From NCBI GenBank assembly GCA_025331445.1, contig JAIWNE010000090.1, positions 1 through 64,000 of the forward strand: a DNA stretch of 64,000 nucleotides, in the 5' to 3' direction. Below are positions 21,846 to 32,166 of the stretch, piece by piece (positions within the stretch are counted from its first letter, which is position 1; each line of letters begins with the position of its first letter). The translations under genes and the position numbers were made by a program. A model generated the notes under the pieces. The model was not told where the DNA came from. It saw nothing but the letters and a program-made list of their open reading frames with translations, and did not search any database. The DNA is from Blakeslea trispora. Taxonomy: Eukaryota; Mucoromycota; Mucoromycetes; Mucorales; Choanephoraceae.

Positions 21846-24095
21846 TTATTTCTTTTTCCAAACTTGATCGCATACTTGAATGACTTCCCACATAGGTCGA
21901 ACATCATGTACCCGCAAGATATTAGCATGTCCAGCAACACAAGCAGCCACAGCACCTGCCGTACCAAAGGCTCGCTTCTCAGCCTCTTTGACACCCGTAG
22001 CACCACCAATAAACTTCTTACGACTGATGCCTACCAAAGAAGGAAATCCGCGTAACAAGGAATCTTGACCCTCAGACATATCTCCCAAGTGGCGTAATAG
22101 CTCGAAATCTTGCTCTGCTGTCTTGGCAAAACCAATACCTGGATCAATCATAATATTCCATCGATGAACACCAGCAGCAATCGCTCTTTCCACAAGCACA
22201 TGCAACACATGCGTCACATCATCCACCACATCATCATTCTCATACGTTGTGTTTTCCTTGGACATCATCGTCTGAGCATCTCCACGCATATGCATCAAGC
22301 AGACAGGCACATTGCAATCGGCCATCACCTTGAGCATATTGGGGTCGCGAGAACCACCACTGATATCGTTGATCACATCCGCACCTGCCTCTATCGCTGC
22401 CTTGGCCACACCAGCACGGAACGTATCGACCGAGATGGGCAAATCAAATCCAGAGGATCGTAACTGTTCAATCACAGGAATCACTCGGCGTATCTCTTCT
22501 GTTTCAGGCAAGGTATCATCTGCACCTGGACGTGTGGACATGCCTCCGATATCAATCATGTCAGCACCCTCTTCTTTCATCTTCCAAGCAGCAGCCACTG
22601 CCTGTTCTAGACTGCTGTGTTTACCACCATCCGAGAAACTATCGGGTGTGGTATTGAGAATGCCCATCAGATAGGTCTTTTCGTTCCATCGCCATAACGT
22701 TTTGCGAATGGGTGCTACCTTATCGATCTTCAGGGGTCCTGCCTGACTCTCGGCTGTGACTTTCAAGAGTTGAGACAACAGCTGTCCGTTTGTCTTGAAG
22801 AGACGAGGATGTTCCATATCGCGAGCAATATCATTCAAGGGCCACAACACAAATTCGCGCTCCTGAATCGACTTGTGAGGAATGATGAGATGCTCACCAT
22901 CTTCAAGCACCAGATCATTGTAAAACAAGATATCCAGATCAATCGGTCGAGGGCCATTACGGAAACTAGGTAAGCGACCCAAGGTCTGTTCAATCTCTTT
23001 CAGTCTCTGCAAGAGAGCATGAGGCTCAAGGCAGGTGGCGATCTTACAGACACCGTTCAAAAAAGCAGGTTGATCCGTATAGTACATGGGAGGTGTCTCA
23101 TACAGGAAACTCGTGTCCAGCACACTACATTGGTCTTCCAACAACACAAGGGCCTGATTGATATTATCCACACGATCACCCACATTGGATCCAAAGGCAA
23201 TATAGGCTGTTTGTTGATAGTTGGCAGGCACATCTTTACTGTAATGCAAGGTACCATCATGATGAATAAACTTTTGACCCGCCAATCTTTCTTGTTCAAT
23301 CACCTGCTCCAACCAGACTCGATCGCGTGTCACCTCCAGACCAGAACAATCGGCAAACAAGATCGCACTTGGCTTTTCAACCCGTACCGAGACCTTATTG
23401 ACATGACATTTCTCAAGTGCCAAACGAGCCACTGTCACACCAAACGCTTCAATCGTCTTGTAACCAGAGGCCTCAATATGACGCGTGAGGGTCCGGACGA
23501 TCGTTCTGAGGTTATGCGACTTGTTACGATCTGCGTTCAACAGATGAGAGCCATAAGGAATAGAAGAAGGGTATACTTTCAGGTTGATGATCACCACTTG
23601 CTTTTCCTCTCGTTCCCAAGGATTGACACCCACAATCGTATGTAACCTTAAATCACGTACAAAGATCTCATCTCTGACACCCAAACCAGATACCTGACCT
23701 GTGGTCTCTATCGCCTCATCTTTGAAATCTTCGATGGCTCGAGCCAGTTTGACACCCGAGGCAGCTGCATGTAACAGAGCCTTGGGCTGTTCGACCACGA
23801 CCTGTGTTCTGGCTGCACCAAACTGAACACAACATAGCCTGACGACCGCATGAGCCAAGGCTTCCAGAGTAAGGAATGTACTGGTCTCACCTAGTTTGGT
23901 GATGGCCTTGGTGACATGACCATAGTGAATGGTGTTGGTGACATGGTCTGTGTTTCCTGCAGCTGTAATATCGGTATATAACTCGACTGTGATCACCACA
24001 GGTTGAGATTTCAGTCTTTGCCATGCTTCTACACCAGCCACGTTCTTCAAGACAAGATTCTTGATGAGGATTTTATCGTATTGTTTATCGTTCAT
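21846..24095 (-). CDS. FOL1: Trifunctional folate synthesis enzyme (DHNA/HPPK/DHPS)
   Basis: An uninterrupted 749-residue protein, unusual here for having no introns over 2.25 kb. The start is MNDKQYDKILIKNLVL. An upstream in-frame ATG would add 25 hydrophobic residues not typical of the family. Two dihydroneopterin aldolase-like repeats occupy about residues 8-255. The pyrophosphokinase domain follows (AYIAFGSNVGDR, GPRPIDLDILFYNDL). The dihydropteroate synthase domain has MGILNTTPDSFSDGG, IDIGGMSTRPGA, and the late conserved VGISRKKFIGG. It makes dihydropteroate from dihydroneopterin and p-aminobenzoate, and is the target of sulfonamides. Fungal Fol1 has the same three-part layout and is mitochondrial in yeast, although no strong targeting sequence is evident. 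A decayed transposon begins about 235 bases upstream of the ATG. Confidence 0.97.
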   Translation of the reverse strand: MNDKQYDKILIKNLVLKNVAGVEAWQRLKSQPVVITVELYTDITAAGNTDHVTNTIHYGHVTKAITKLGETSTFLTLEALAHAVVRLCCVQFGAARTQVVVEQPKALLHAAASGVKLARAIEDFKDEAIETTGQVSGLGVRDEIFVRDLRLHTIVGVNPWEREEKQVVIINLKVYPSSIPYGSHLLNADRNKSHNLRTIVRTLTRHIEASGYKTIEAFGVTVARLALEKCHVNKVSVRVEKPSAILFADCSGLEVTRDRVWLEQVIEQERLAGQKFIHHDGTLHYSKDVPANYQQTAYIAFGSNVGDRVDNINQALVLLEDQCSVLDTSFLYETPPMYYTDQPAFLNGVCKIATCLEPHALLQRLKEIEQTLGRLPSFRNGPRPIDLDILFYNDLVLEDGEHLIIPHKSIQEREFVLWPLNDIARDMEHPRLFKTNGQLLSQLLKVTAESQAGPLKIDKVAPIRKTLWRWNEKTYLMGILNTTPDSFSDGGKHSSLEQAVAAAWKMKEEGADMIDIGGMSTRPGADDTLPETEEIRRVIPVIEQLRSSGFDLPISVDTFRAGVAKAAIEAGADVINDISGGSRDPNMLKVMADCNVPVCLMHMRGDAQTMMSKENTTYENDDVVDDVTHVLHVLVERAIAAGVHRWNIMIDPGIGFAKTAEQDFELLRHLGDMSEGQDSLLRGFPSLVGISRKKFIGGATGVKEAEKRAFGTAGAVAACVAGHANILRVHDVRPMWEVIQVCDQVWKKK

Positions 24096-24330
24096 TGCTA
24101 AAGAAAAAAGTAAAAGATGTTGGATTGCATAACACTTTTTTAAGGGTTGTGTGACTGCATGAATGGTCAATCAGCGATTTGATCATTTTCACTTGCGCCA
24201 TTTTTGAGAGATTCTGTTTTGAATGATGATTGGCTTTTATGGATGAGATGGTCAAAGGGAGTTTTAAAATCCAGAGATGTATAGTTTGAAAAAAAAGAAA
24301 AGAAAAAGAAGTTGCCAAATTAGGAAGAAT

Positions 24331-25936
24331 CACCTTCTCCGGAAATAGATTGCGCTTATAAAAAATTCAAATTGTACGCTTGAAGAAAAAGACATTGCAC
24401 ATTTCTTTAAAATGGATTGCATAAATGTGCAATCTCAAATAGGTTCTTTATTCAAGCATACTTTTGATTTAGATTCAGAGTATCGACAGAAGCCACAAAG
24501 ATCTTCCAAATAGACACTGTTGCAAGCTTCAACTATTCTTGAAGTCAAAGTCTCCCTCCTTCAGCAACTTCTCTCTCTTCACTTTACTCTTATCCACAGA
24601 CCAGAACTGCTCAATTGGATTAAGCTCAGGGGGGGAATAAGGTGGAAGATACACGCATCCATATCCTCTACTAACAATCAGCTTCTCAATCTGGTCTGAA
24701 ATATGGATAGAAGCATTGTCCATAATAAGGTAATGCCCTTTGAAATTGCTCATGTCCATCAAGTACATCCAATGTATCAGAAATGAAATTGAAATAATGA
24801 CCAAGAACAGTTCCTACTGTCTTTTTTGCCTTTGGTTCACCTCTGACCTTTCTTTTCTTTGAACTTTCTTAATAGGATGCTCTAACCTTCATGTTAATAA
24901 CACCCCTGCGACGATATCGCTCCCCAAAATAGTGATTGTTCTAGCTCTCGTCTTTGACTGAATAACAGTAGCTCGAGTACCCCTTAGTTGACCAGGCCAT
25001 AGTACGGCTCAAGTTGATATGGAAAGCAGACTCGTCAATGAAAACACAGTTTGCTCATGAAGTCGATGTCTGTTTGTATCAAATTGGTTTGCCCATTGAA
25101 AGCGTGCTTCAATGCTGCGAGGAGAATTTCTTTCTTTAGGTTCAAAGTGGGCTTTCTTAAATTGTAAGAGCACAATCATTGACCATAAAATCATGGACAG
25201 CAGTTTTTTGCAATCTTGAGTCCTTCAAATTGGCTGGCGAGGCTTTCCATTGCTTCATTTACAGTGGCTCTAGGGTTTTTGCTGTATTGATGAAGCAAGA
25301 AACCTTTGTGCTCCTCGTTGAGAATTTTTGGTCGCCTAACTTTTCTTCTTCTTGAGCTAGCTCAGGTTGTTCAATTCTCTTTCGAGCTGCGTCTTCCTCT
25401 TTCTTAAACCAATAGTGAGCGGTACGCTTAGGTACGTCCAACTCTTTTGCTGCTTCAGGAACTGTATAGCCTCTAACGTAGACGAGGTGGAAAAAAGCGC
25501 TCCTTTTTCTCGTCACTATGTCTGGTGTATTTGCGCTGACTATGGCCTTGATCAGCGACAATCTCGGCTTTGACAATTTTCATTTTCTCTAATCTTTGAG
25601 GGAAGCTTCAAATCCATGTAGGTGTCATAAATGTTCTCAAGCGGAAACTGCTCGTTATCAACTTCCATTTCAAATGGTTCATTGCCGTACTCATCAAATA
25701 CACTGCCCTTTCCGTCTTCTTGAAAAAATGTGAGGCTCATTTTATATGTTTCTTGTAGTTCTGAGTATGTGCAATCTATTTTAAAGAAATGTGCAATGTC
25801 TTTTTCTTCAAGCGTGCAATCTGAATTTTTTTTTATCAGCGCAATTCGAATTTTTTTTTAACTAGCGCAATCTAAAAAATTTTCAAGCGCAATCTTTTTT
25901 TCTGTTGGGGTGCAATCTATTTCCGGAAAAAAGGTG
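24331..25936 (-). mobile_element. Decayed Tc1/mariner-like transposon, element 1
   Basis: Terminal inverted repeats are CACCTTCTCCGGAAATAG at the left end (from 24331) and its counterpart ending at 25936, each running on into ATTGC. A second matching block inverts 24362-24420 against 25770-25829. The ends carry repeated copies of GCAATC/GAT-type motifs (GCGCAATC, TGCAATC), at least six on the right. Internal minus-strand coding fragments belong to a DDE transposase. No clear TA target duplication flanks the repeats. Confidence 0.8.
24529..25740 (-). pseudogene. Transposase remnant of element 1 (DDE, Tc1/mariner type)
   Basis: Fragments in different frames, in order: an acidic leader near 25740, then an HTH region (FFHLVYVRGYTVPEAAKE) with a helix ending RTAHYWFKKE. 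A first catalytic segment (FIDESAFHINLS) lies near 25030. The second is YLIMDNASIHISDQI with LPPYSPPELNPIEQFW, ending at 24529. Aspartates and glutamate are present, with one residue more than the usual spacing of 34 before the Glu. Frameshifts and stops separate the pieces, so no intact protein is made. Confidence 0.8.
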
Positions 25937-26869
25937 AAAAAAATAATTTGCAAATTCAGTTCGAAAAACCAACAATCTCTTACCCTGTTATAGTGGTTGA
26001 AGGGATCATGTATTGTTTCTCAAGCTGGTTCAGCCAAGTAGGATCTAACGTGATTGTATCTACCCTGAGAATACTTGGTTGTTTCAGTTTTCCTTGATTA
26101 TAGTGCTGGAAAGGTCGTGCTTTGCAAATGCACATCAGACTGATTTCGAGAGACTGATTTCTTTAACTGATGTGGACCTGCGGCTCTGATGCTTGTCTAG
26201 TGGTATTAAGCACACATGCTCCTTGTTTCTCAAGCTGGCTCAGCCAAGTAGGATCTAACGTGATTGTATCTACCCTGAGAATACTTGGTTGTTTCAGTTT
26301 TCCTTGATTATAGTGCTGGAAAGGTCGTGCTTTGCAAATGTACATCAGACTGATTTCGAGAGACTGATTTCTTTAACTGATGTGGACCTGCGGCTCTGAT
26401 GCTTGTCTAGTGTCCTTTTTTTTTCTGCTTTCCAAAGACAAAAATCGAATTTGGTCCTCTTGTATTAGAACACCCTCCTTCCGTTCTGGTGCACCATCAG
26501 TTTTTTTTTTTTGTAGGTGGAACATAATTTGAATGGTTGCGTTTTGTATCTTTATAAAAAATGACTTCAAGAAGGATACATCATCAAGAAGGAAATGCTG
26601 TCTTTTATTTGATATGCTGAATTATCGAATCCCTTCACTAACTAGCTCAATGCTTTTCATTATAGACTCTGCAAACACACTTTGTTCAAGCAGAATGAGA
26701 AAGAAATAAACACATCCAACTATCATCTCATAGGACCAAGTCATTATCTCTGACAAAATTTAATGGTACATGAATTCCAATCAAGTTTCATAAGCAAATT
26801 CAATGATCCATCACATTTTGAAAACTTTTGTCGTTTTTTTTTAATGAAGAAGGACAAATATATACAGCT
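25937..26869. repeat. Region with a 210-base-period tandem duplication
   Basis: Bases 26013-26202 and 26223-26412 are nearly identical (two differences noticed), 210 bases apart. On the minus strand both copies read QHYNQGKLKQPSILRVD and, at their other end, TRQASEPQVHIS followed by a stop. They therefore look like a duplicated coding fragment of unknown origin. The rest of the stretch is AT-rich with no recognised gene. Confidence 0.7.
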
Positions 26870-28830
26870 CTATTTCTTTGAGACTCTTCTTCTTTTCTCA
26901 TTGACTGCAGTAAAGCAGGTGTGGGGGTAAGCCACCATGTTGCTTCTTTTTGGCTTATAGGCTGCTTTCTTGATTATCAATGATACATGCTCAAGGTGAT
27001 CCTATTAGGAAAACAAACATAAAAAGCCATGTTAAAAATCAAGCATTGTTTGCACAAAAGCAAAGTTACCCTCCAAGCAATCAAAGACAGCACGGTATTT
27101 ACAAAATCCTGATCAAGTACCTCCAAGTCTTGGGGCACATAAAAATCATTGGCCTTGTTAGCAAAGGCGATTCCATGCTTTTGTTGCAAGACAAAGAAGG
27201 TGCCAAAAAGCCCTACAATTTAAGTTAAAAAAAGAAAGATAGGCACCAAAATAAATGAATTGTATTACCCTCCCAATTGAATGCAATAACGCGTTCATCA
27301 GGGCACACTTCCACGCATTCAATAAGAATCCTCTGATTTAGTCTAAGATTCTTGGAGTGCTGATACTGGCAGAGGTTCTTGCTGTTGTTTGCTTTAAACT
27401 CGCAGTATGCAAGTTCATTGTCATTGATGTTCTTGACCATCAGGTCGATTTTTCTTCCTGATGCCGTTGTTGATTTTGTTGGTGAGAGTGCAGAGCTTGA
27501 GCAACCTGTCTTGTTGAAGCTACTGCTGTCGCCACCAGAATAATTGTATTCATTTAGAAAACATGGCTCTTTGGTATTGAGAGCTACAGTTTCACCGCTG
27601 GTTATAAGAAAGAAGAAAGATGTTTAGGTAAAAATAGTTTAAGCTGTCTTTTTAAATACTTGCGTCTTGGTGTACAGATTTGTACTTCTCAAGAAGAACT
27701 TGATGATGGTGTTGACACATTCAACTAGCTCTGCTTCTGACATCTTCTTGTTTCTGCTGCAAATGTCCAAATTCTCCAAACTAAGAGAAATTTGCTTTAG
27801 TGAAGCACATTTAAGGCAATGCTAAAATAGTTACATGTATTCAAACACCTGAAGTACTTGGTACTGGGTGCTTTCATGCATCCTTTGCTTTAGGAGTTTG
27901 GATTTCTCCAAGCAAATAAAACTCAAGCCATCAAACACATCCTTCTTGCATTTCTATAGCAACGAGTTTAGCACATAACAAGGCTTAGAGAAGCATATTT
28001 TTTTTACCTCAAGCAAAGTACTACAGAGTTCTTCTACTTCCTGTCTTTGCTCTTCGTTCATTCCCTCAGTGATGTCAGCAACATCCAAGCATAAACCTCT
28101 CCAAAAAACAGGGGAGCTGATGTATTTCTTGTATACATCGGTGCCTTCTCCTGACATGTCTACTATGTATGACAAGCTTAGCCTATAAAATCCTTTTAGC
28201 AGAGATATTTAATGCTTCTTGGGTACTTACTTCAAGATGTTTTTTTCATTGTTTGTAAGATGCTCATAATTATCTAGCATCTTCAAGCTCATCTGGTCAA
28301 TCAATGCCTTCTTGTTACTTGTCTTCATGTTTCTGAAAGCATCTAGAGTAGTTTTGTTCTGTTTCAAAAATTCATCCAAAGGCTTGTCTTCAGACTACAA
28401 TACAATTCTGAGTAAACTTTACTCTTACAGAAAAAAATGAAATACTTACGGCGGAGTAAAAGTATTGAAACAAGCGATCACGAATGCCTGTCGGTGTTGT
28501 CTAATTTTTATCAAGGTTCGTTTTGAAAAATAGATACAAAGAAGATCTGGCGATGTATACCTTGTTATAGAGAAAGAACATTTCCCAGTCTTCTGCAGAC
28601 ACTCTATCTTCAATACCTTCAACATCATTGTGCACTTCAGCAAAAGCATCATGGAAAGCTTTTATGAAATAGGAGCGCAGGTTGTTTACATTTTTAAAAT
28701 CATGGGCTTCCAGATGGCGAGTATATTTATATAAAAAATCAGTGAGATTATTGGTACGGTTTTCGCGAATAAAGGATCTTAAATCTGAATAACAATAATG
28801 AGTTTTGTCTCTTTGAAGCTCATGTATCAT
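26870..28830 (-). CDS. Unknown protein with PD-(D/E)XK-like motif, 9 exons
   Basis: Exons: 28830-28561, 28500-28450, 28394-28231, 28182-28008, 27953-27835, 27780-27664, 27597-27269, 27212-27070 and 27001-26870. They join to exactly 500 codons (499 residues) with no internal stop. The N-terminal 300 residues are helical and charged without a recognised domain. Near residues 346-378 is GRKIDLMV followed by ELAYCEFKANN and CQYQHSK. Asp350, Glu365 and Lys367 fit a PD-(D/E)XK nuclease core with a Gln-rich helix after it. The C-terminus is basic (NEKRRRVSKK). One intron starts with GC. The gene sits between dead transposons, divergent from the element 3 transposase, yet stays fully open, so it may be recent or under selection. 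Similar orphan proteins seem common in Mucorales (memory, not a search). Function unknown. Confidence 0.75.
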
Positions 28831-28956
28831 TTAGGCCTACCAGAAATCAGAGTAGACATAGTAGGAAAAAGTAATGGAGGAAAGGAGGCGAAACAAATGA
28901 AAGTAGCTTCTATTATGCTAATTCTTGTTACACACAATAGAACCTTAAAGAAGGAA

Positions 28957-29986
28957 CCATTCGTGTTACTGAAAATTCAATCATTGGACAGTTCAAGAAA
29001 AAGTATGTGACACACCAATGGCGCAAAATACACTTGAAACAGTATGAAGAGTATTGTCAAGGTCAATTGTCAGCAAAACAAGCAGGGCTATCTGTTGGTA
29101 TTGCTGTAAGGACTGCACAACACTACGGTAAGCTGCATAACGATGACAAAGAGAAGCGTTTACCTGGTTTTATGGGAGCAAAAAAAAAAAGGTGGTGTGA
29201 GCAAGAATCTAGCCCTTATCACACAGTTTTATTAATTGTCTTGTTTTAAAAAAAACGCTGCAGCAGTTTTATGGGAAGCAAAAGGTGCCCTGCTGTCTAC
29301 TTTTCAAGACTTAGGAAGTATATCTCTTTCTTCGTTGCACTATCACTTGACAAAACATGTCAGTTTGACTTTGAAAAATTTAGAGAAATTGGTCAAGGCC
29401 AGAAATGCTGATACAACTCTGGAGCAAAGAAAAGAAAAAGTGTTGCAATGGAAGGCAGATAAGAAAATGAGTTATGAGGAGAACTGCGTCTTCATCGATG
29501 AAGCAGGTTTCAACATGCACATAAGACTCAGTTTTGGAAGATTTAAGAGAGACTAGCCTGCTGAAGTTGAGTTTCCAAACAATTGAGAAGTAACTGTAAC
29601 AATTGTCGGAACAATTTGTGAGACGGGGATCATTGATATGACTGTACGCAAGCTTGAAGTTGTGCAAAGATGGGCTGTCTCCAACAAGAAGAGAAAAAAG
29701 AAGCGATGGAACTACTAATGAAATCGTCTCTACTTTTAGAGTTGGAACTCGTAGCGAGCATTTTTTAGAGTTCATTGAAGGTGTAATGGATACTTTGGAT
29801 AAGCACAATAGGAAAGGTAGATACGTTATCATCGATAATGCTGCCATAAACAAAGTATCAGACATTCAAGAAGCAATAGTGAAGCGTGGATGCAAGATAA
29901 CCTTTCTCCCTCCTTACCCTTCTTTTTTAAATCCAATCAAACAGTTTTGGCCAAAATTTAAGGCAGATGAAAAAGAGATTACTTGA
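28957..29986 (+). pseudogene. Transposase remnant of element 3, catalytic Glu lost
   Basis: Successive fragments: QFKKKYVTHQWRKIHLKQYE with an HTH-like region (SAKQAGLSVGIAVRTAQHYG), then FIDEAGFNMHIRLSFGRFK carrying the first Asp. The last fragment is YVIIDNAAINKVSDIQE and FLPPYPSFLNPIKQFW. The spacing equals DD34E, but the expected Glu in NPIEQFW is Lys. Stops at 29224-29266 and 29556 interrupt the frame. The protein is related to the element 1 and 2 transposases but inactive. Confidence 0.75.
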
Positions 29987-30118
29987 CTATAGATGATAGT
30001 CTTAGCCAAAGAATAATTGAATCCGCCAAAAAGGTTACTATCTCGGGCTGCGTCAATTGGATAAAGCATTCTACCTCCTTTTTTGATGACTGTATCGCTT
30101 GTAAGCCAACGACGTAAA

Positions 30119-30200
30119 CAACCTTCTCTTTTCTTTGTGCGCAAACTTTTCTTTCTGTATGCGCAAAATTAAGAACTAGAAGCGCAAAGAAAAGGAAGCT
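30119..30200. repeat. Short palindromic block with GCGCAAA motifs
   Basis: CTTTTCTTTGTGCGC on the left pairs with GCGCAAAGAAAAGG on the right, about 40 bases apart, with another GCGCAAA copy between. It lies between elements 3 and 2 and may be a transposon end or two abutting ends. Confidence 0.5.
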
Positions 30201-30559
30201 TACAAAGAAATAGGCTTGTTAAATGAAATAACTATAAAGAGATGCAGACAAAGAAAGGTCTCTCTATACAACACTGTGAAATAAACAACAAAATAGCCTC
30301 ACCACATTTTTAGGAGCTTTGGATGACTCAACAGAGCGCCCATTTTAAAAGAAAAGGTTATTCTCATCACAAACAGCAGCGTGGTAAAAAAAAAGATAAA
30401 CTGATGCATATAATACGGACATGACAATATCAAGAAAAACAAAGTACCAATTGTTATAATGTCCATACGCCAAGAAGAGATACATCATATATACTTACAG
30501 TAATGTGACGATAATAGAGTGTGTAGTCTTAATGAACAACTGTATGCCAACAGATCAGC

Positions 30560-31839
30560 ACATTGTTCACCAAGAGAGTAAGGTGGAAGATAGACGCATA
30601 TGTAATCTCTGCTGGCGATTAGCGTTTCGATTTCCTGATTTGCTGTGGATAGGTGCATTATCCATTATAAGATAAAAGCCTTTTAGTTCAGGGTGTTTGT
30701 CTAACTGGTCAAGTGTCCCTCTTAAAAAGAATTGAGGTAATGTGCCTTTTTTTCCTGCTTTTCTAGTTTCAATAGCTTTTCTTTTGCGACCTCCAGAAAC
30801 TTTGATTCTCTTATTCATTTGAGGAACTCGTACTTCAATATTAACAACCCCAACAGTAGCTATTGCCCCTAAAATAGAATGTGATCCAGCTTTTGCAGAT
30901 GGTGTTGAAGCAATAGCTGGAGCACCAGAAGTTGATCGTCCATACGAAGGCCTCATGTTGATATCAAAGCCGGATTCATCAATAAAGATGCAGTTTCGAA
31001 AAAAATCCATGTCTGAACTATCGTATTTCATATCTTGCTTGAATGCGAGCAGGATCGTTTCGAGCTTTAGGTTGACGTTGCAACCGTTTGATCGTCAGAT
31101 ACATTCATGTGATATGAAGCTATTGTTAAACTATCTACAACTTGGTCGGTTGTAGTGTAAGGCTTATTGTCAAAAAGCTCAAGAATATGTAACTTTTGTG
31201 GCTCTTGAAGCTGACTCTTGACCCGATTGCTTTTGTTAGTCTGCTTTTCATAGATGTTCCAACCGGGTTCTGTTCTGATTCGTTTTGCCCAAGTTTGAGC
31301 AGTTCTCCTCGGCAATTCCAGCATACTCTACTGCTTAAGCTGCCGAAAAAAAAATTTGATTTTCAAGTAGTAAAGGAACAATGTTTTTCTGATCGTCCGT
31401 AGAAGACGTGTAGCTCCTAACATTGCCAACTTTGTCAACAATAGTTTTATTTGCTTTTTCAATAAAAAGTAATATTCTGCTCTCCAAGTTCTCGTCTTCG
31501 GCATCGAGCTCAAAAGGAACGAGTTGGCAATCATTATATTCACTTGGATTAATCAAGTTTGGAAGATTGAATTCCTCTCCTTCTTTGATAACGTAGTCCA
31601 TGGCCTCTGCACCTTCTTCCTTAGTTATTCCGCCCTGAACGTCCTCAATAAAAAAAAGTTTATGCGTGTTGCTCATTTGAAAATATTTAAAGTAAAAGAG
31701 ACGTTTTTTAGAATGTGGAAGGTCTGCCATTTGGTTTTTGACAATACGCTATTTGAAATTTTGTTATGCGCTCATTGACATTTTGAAAACCGCTGATTGT
31801 ATATTTCTGTTGGAGTGCAATCTATTTCAGGAAAAGGTG
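30560..31839 (-). mobile_element. Decayed Tc1/mariner-like transposon, element 2
   Basis: The right terminal repeat (GCAATCTATTTCAGGAAAAG then GTG, 31817-31839) matches the right end of element 1. The minus-strand transposase is broken. The left end was not found, and the 30200-30560 region shows only scattered GCGC motifs. The element ends about 48 bases before the PMP3-family ATG. Confidence 0.7.
30567..31730 (-). pseudogene. Transposase remnant of element 2
   Basis: An acidic leader at 31730-31335 (DAEDENLESRILLFIEKANK) resembles the element 1 leader. An HTH-containing segment (LELPRRTAQTWAKRI) follows, then FIDESGFDINMRPSYGR with the first Asp and YLIMDNAPIHSKSG with the second. A frameshift follows: the other frame reads LIASRDYICVYLPPYSLGEQ, so the NPIEQFW catalytic Glu segment is gone. 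Coding has been lost. Confidence 0.78.
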
Positions 31840-31887
31840 TACATTGCTTATTTTCCATTTTTTTTCTCACCTTTTTCTTTTTACAAC

Positions 31888-32166
31888 ATGAGCCCTTATA
31901 CTGGTCGAGATATTGCTTTGTTCATTATTGCCTTCTTTTTCCCACCTGCTTCTGTTGCCATCAAGACTGGATGTAGTGCAGATTTACTGATCAACATTTG
32001 TTTGTGTGCATTAGGTGCTATTCCAGGCATCATTCATGGTTTCTATATTGTTCACAAACACAATGAGAATATAGAAGATATTGAAACAGGTGGACTTCGA
32101 TATGAGCGAGTGCCTGTAGAAGACCCAACGAGAGTGACTTATGGATCCTCAGCACCACATGCTTAA
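31888..32166 (+). CDS. PMP3 family plasma-membrane proteolipid
   Basis: A single-exon protein of 92 residues that starts MSPYTGRDIALFIIAFFFPP, the hallmark start of the UPF0057/Pmp3 family. Two membrane helices follow: IIAFFFPPASVAIKTG and INICLCALGAIPGIIHGFYIV. A cytosolic tail of about 35 residues is longer than in yeast Pmp3 (55 residues) and ends GSSAPHA. Pmp3-type proteins sit in the plasma membrane and affect membrane potential and cation tolerance, often with stress induction. The start is chosen because upstream in-frame residues derive from transposon DNA. The core promoter must lie within the transposon end or the short 48-base gap, which is unusual for a housekeeping gene. Confidence 0.92.
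   Translation: MSPYTGRDIALFIIAFFFPPASVAIKTGCSADLLINICLCALGAIPGIIHGFYIVHKHNENIEDIETGGLRYERVPVEDPTRVTYGSSAPHA

Larger units (their letters stand above)
28860..30200 (+). mobile_element. Decayed Tc1/mariner-like transposon, element 3
   Basis: Holds a broken plus-strand transposase. The right side (30119-30200) has a short palindromic block with repeated TGCGCAAA/AGCGCAAA motifs that may be a terminal repeat. The left end was not located, so boundaries are approximate. Confidence 0.55.

Noticed and set aside
30046..30075. tRNA-like stretch (CGTCAATTGGATAAAGC resembles a D-arm/A-box)
   Set aside because: No B-box or matching acceptor stem downstream, and the stretch lies in transposon-derived DNA.
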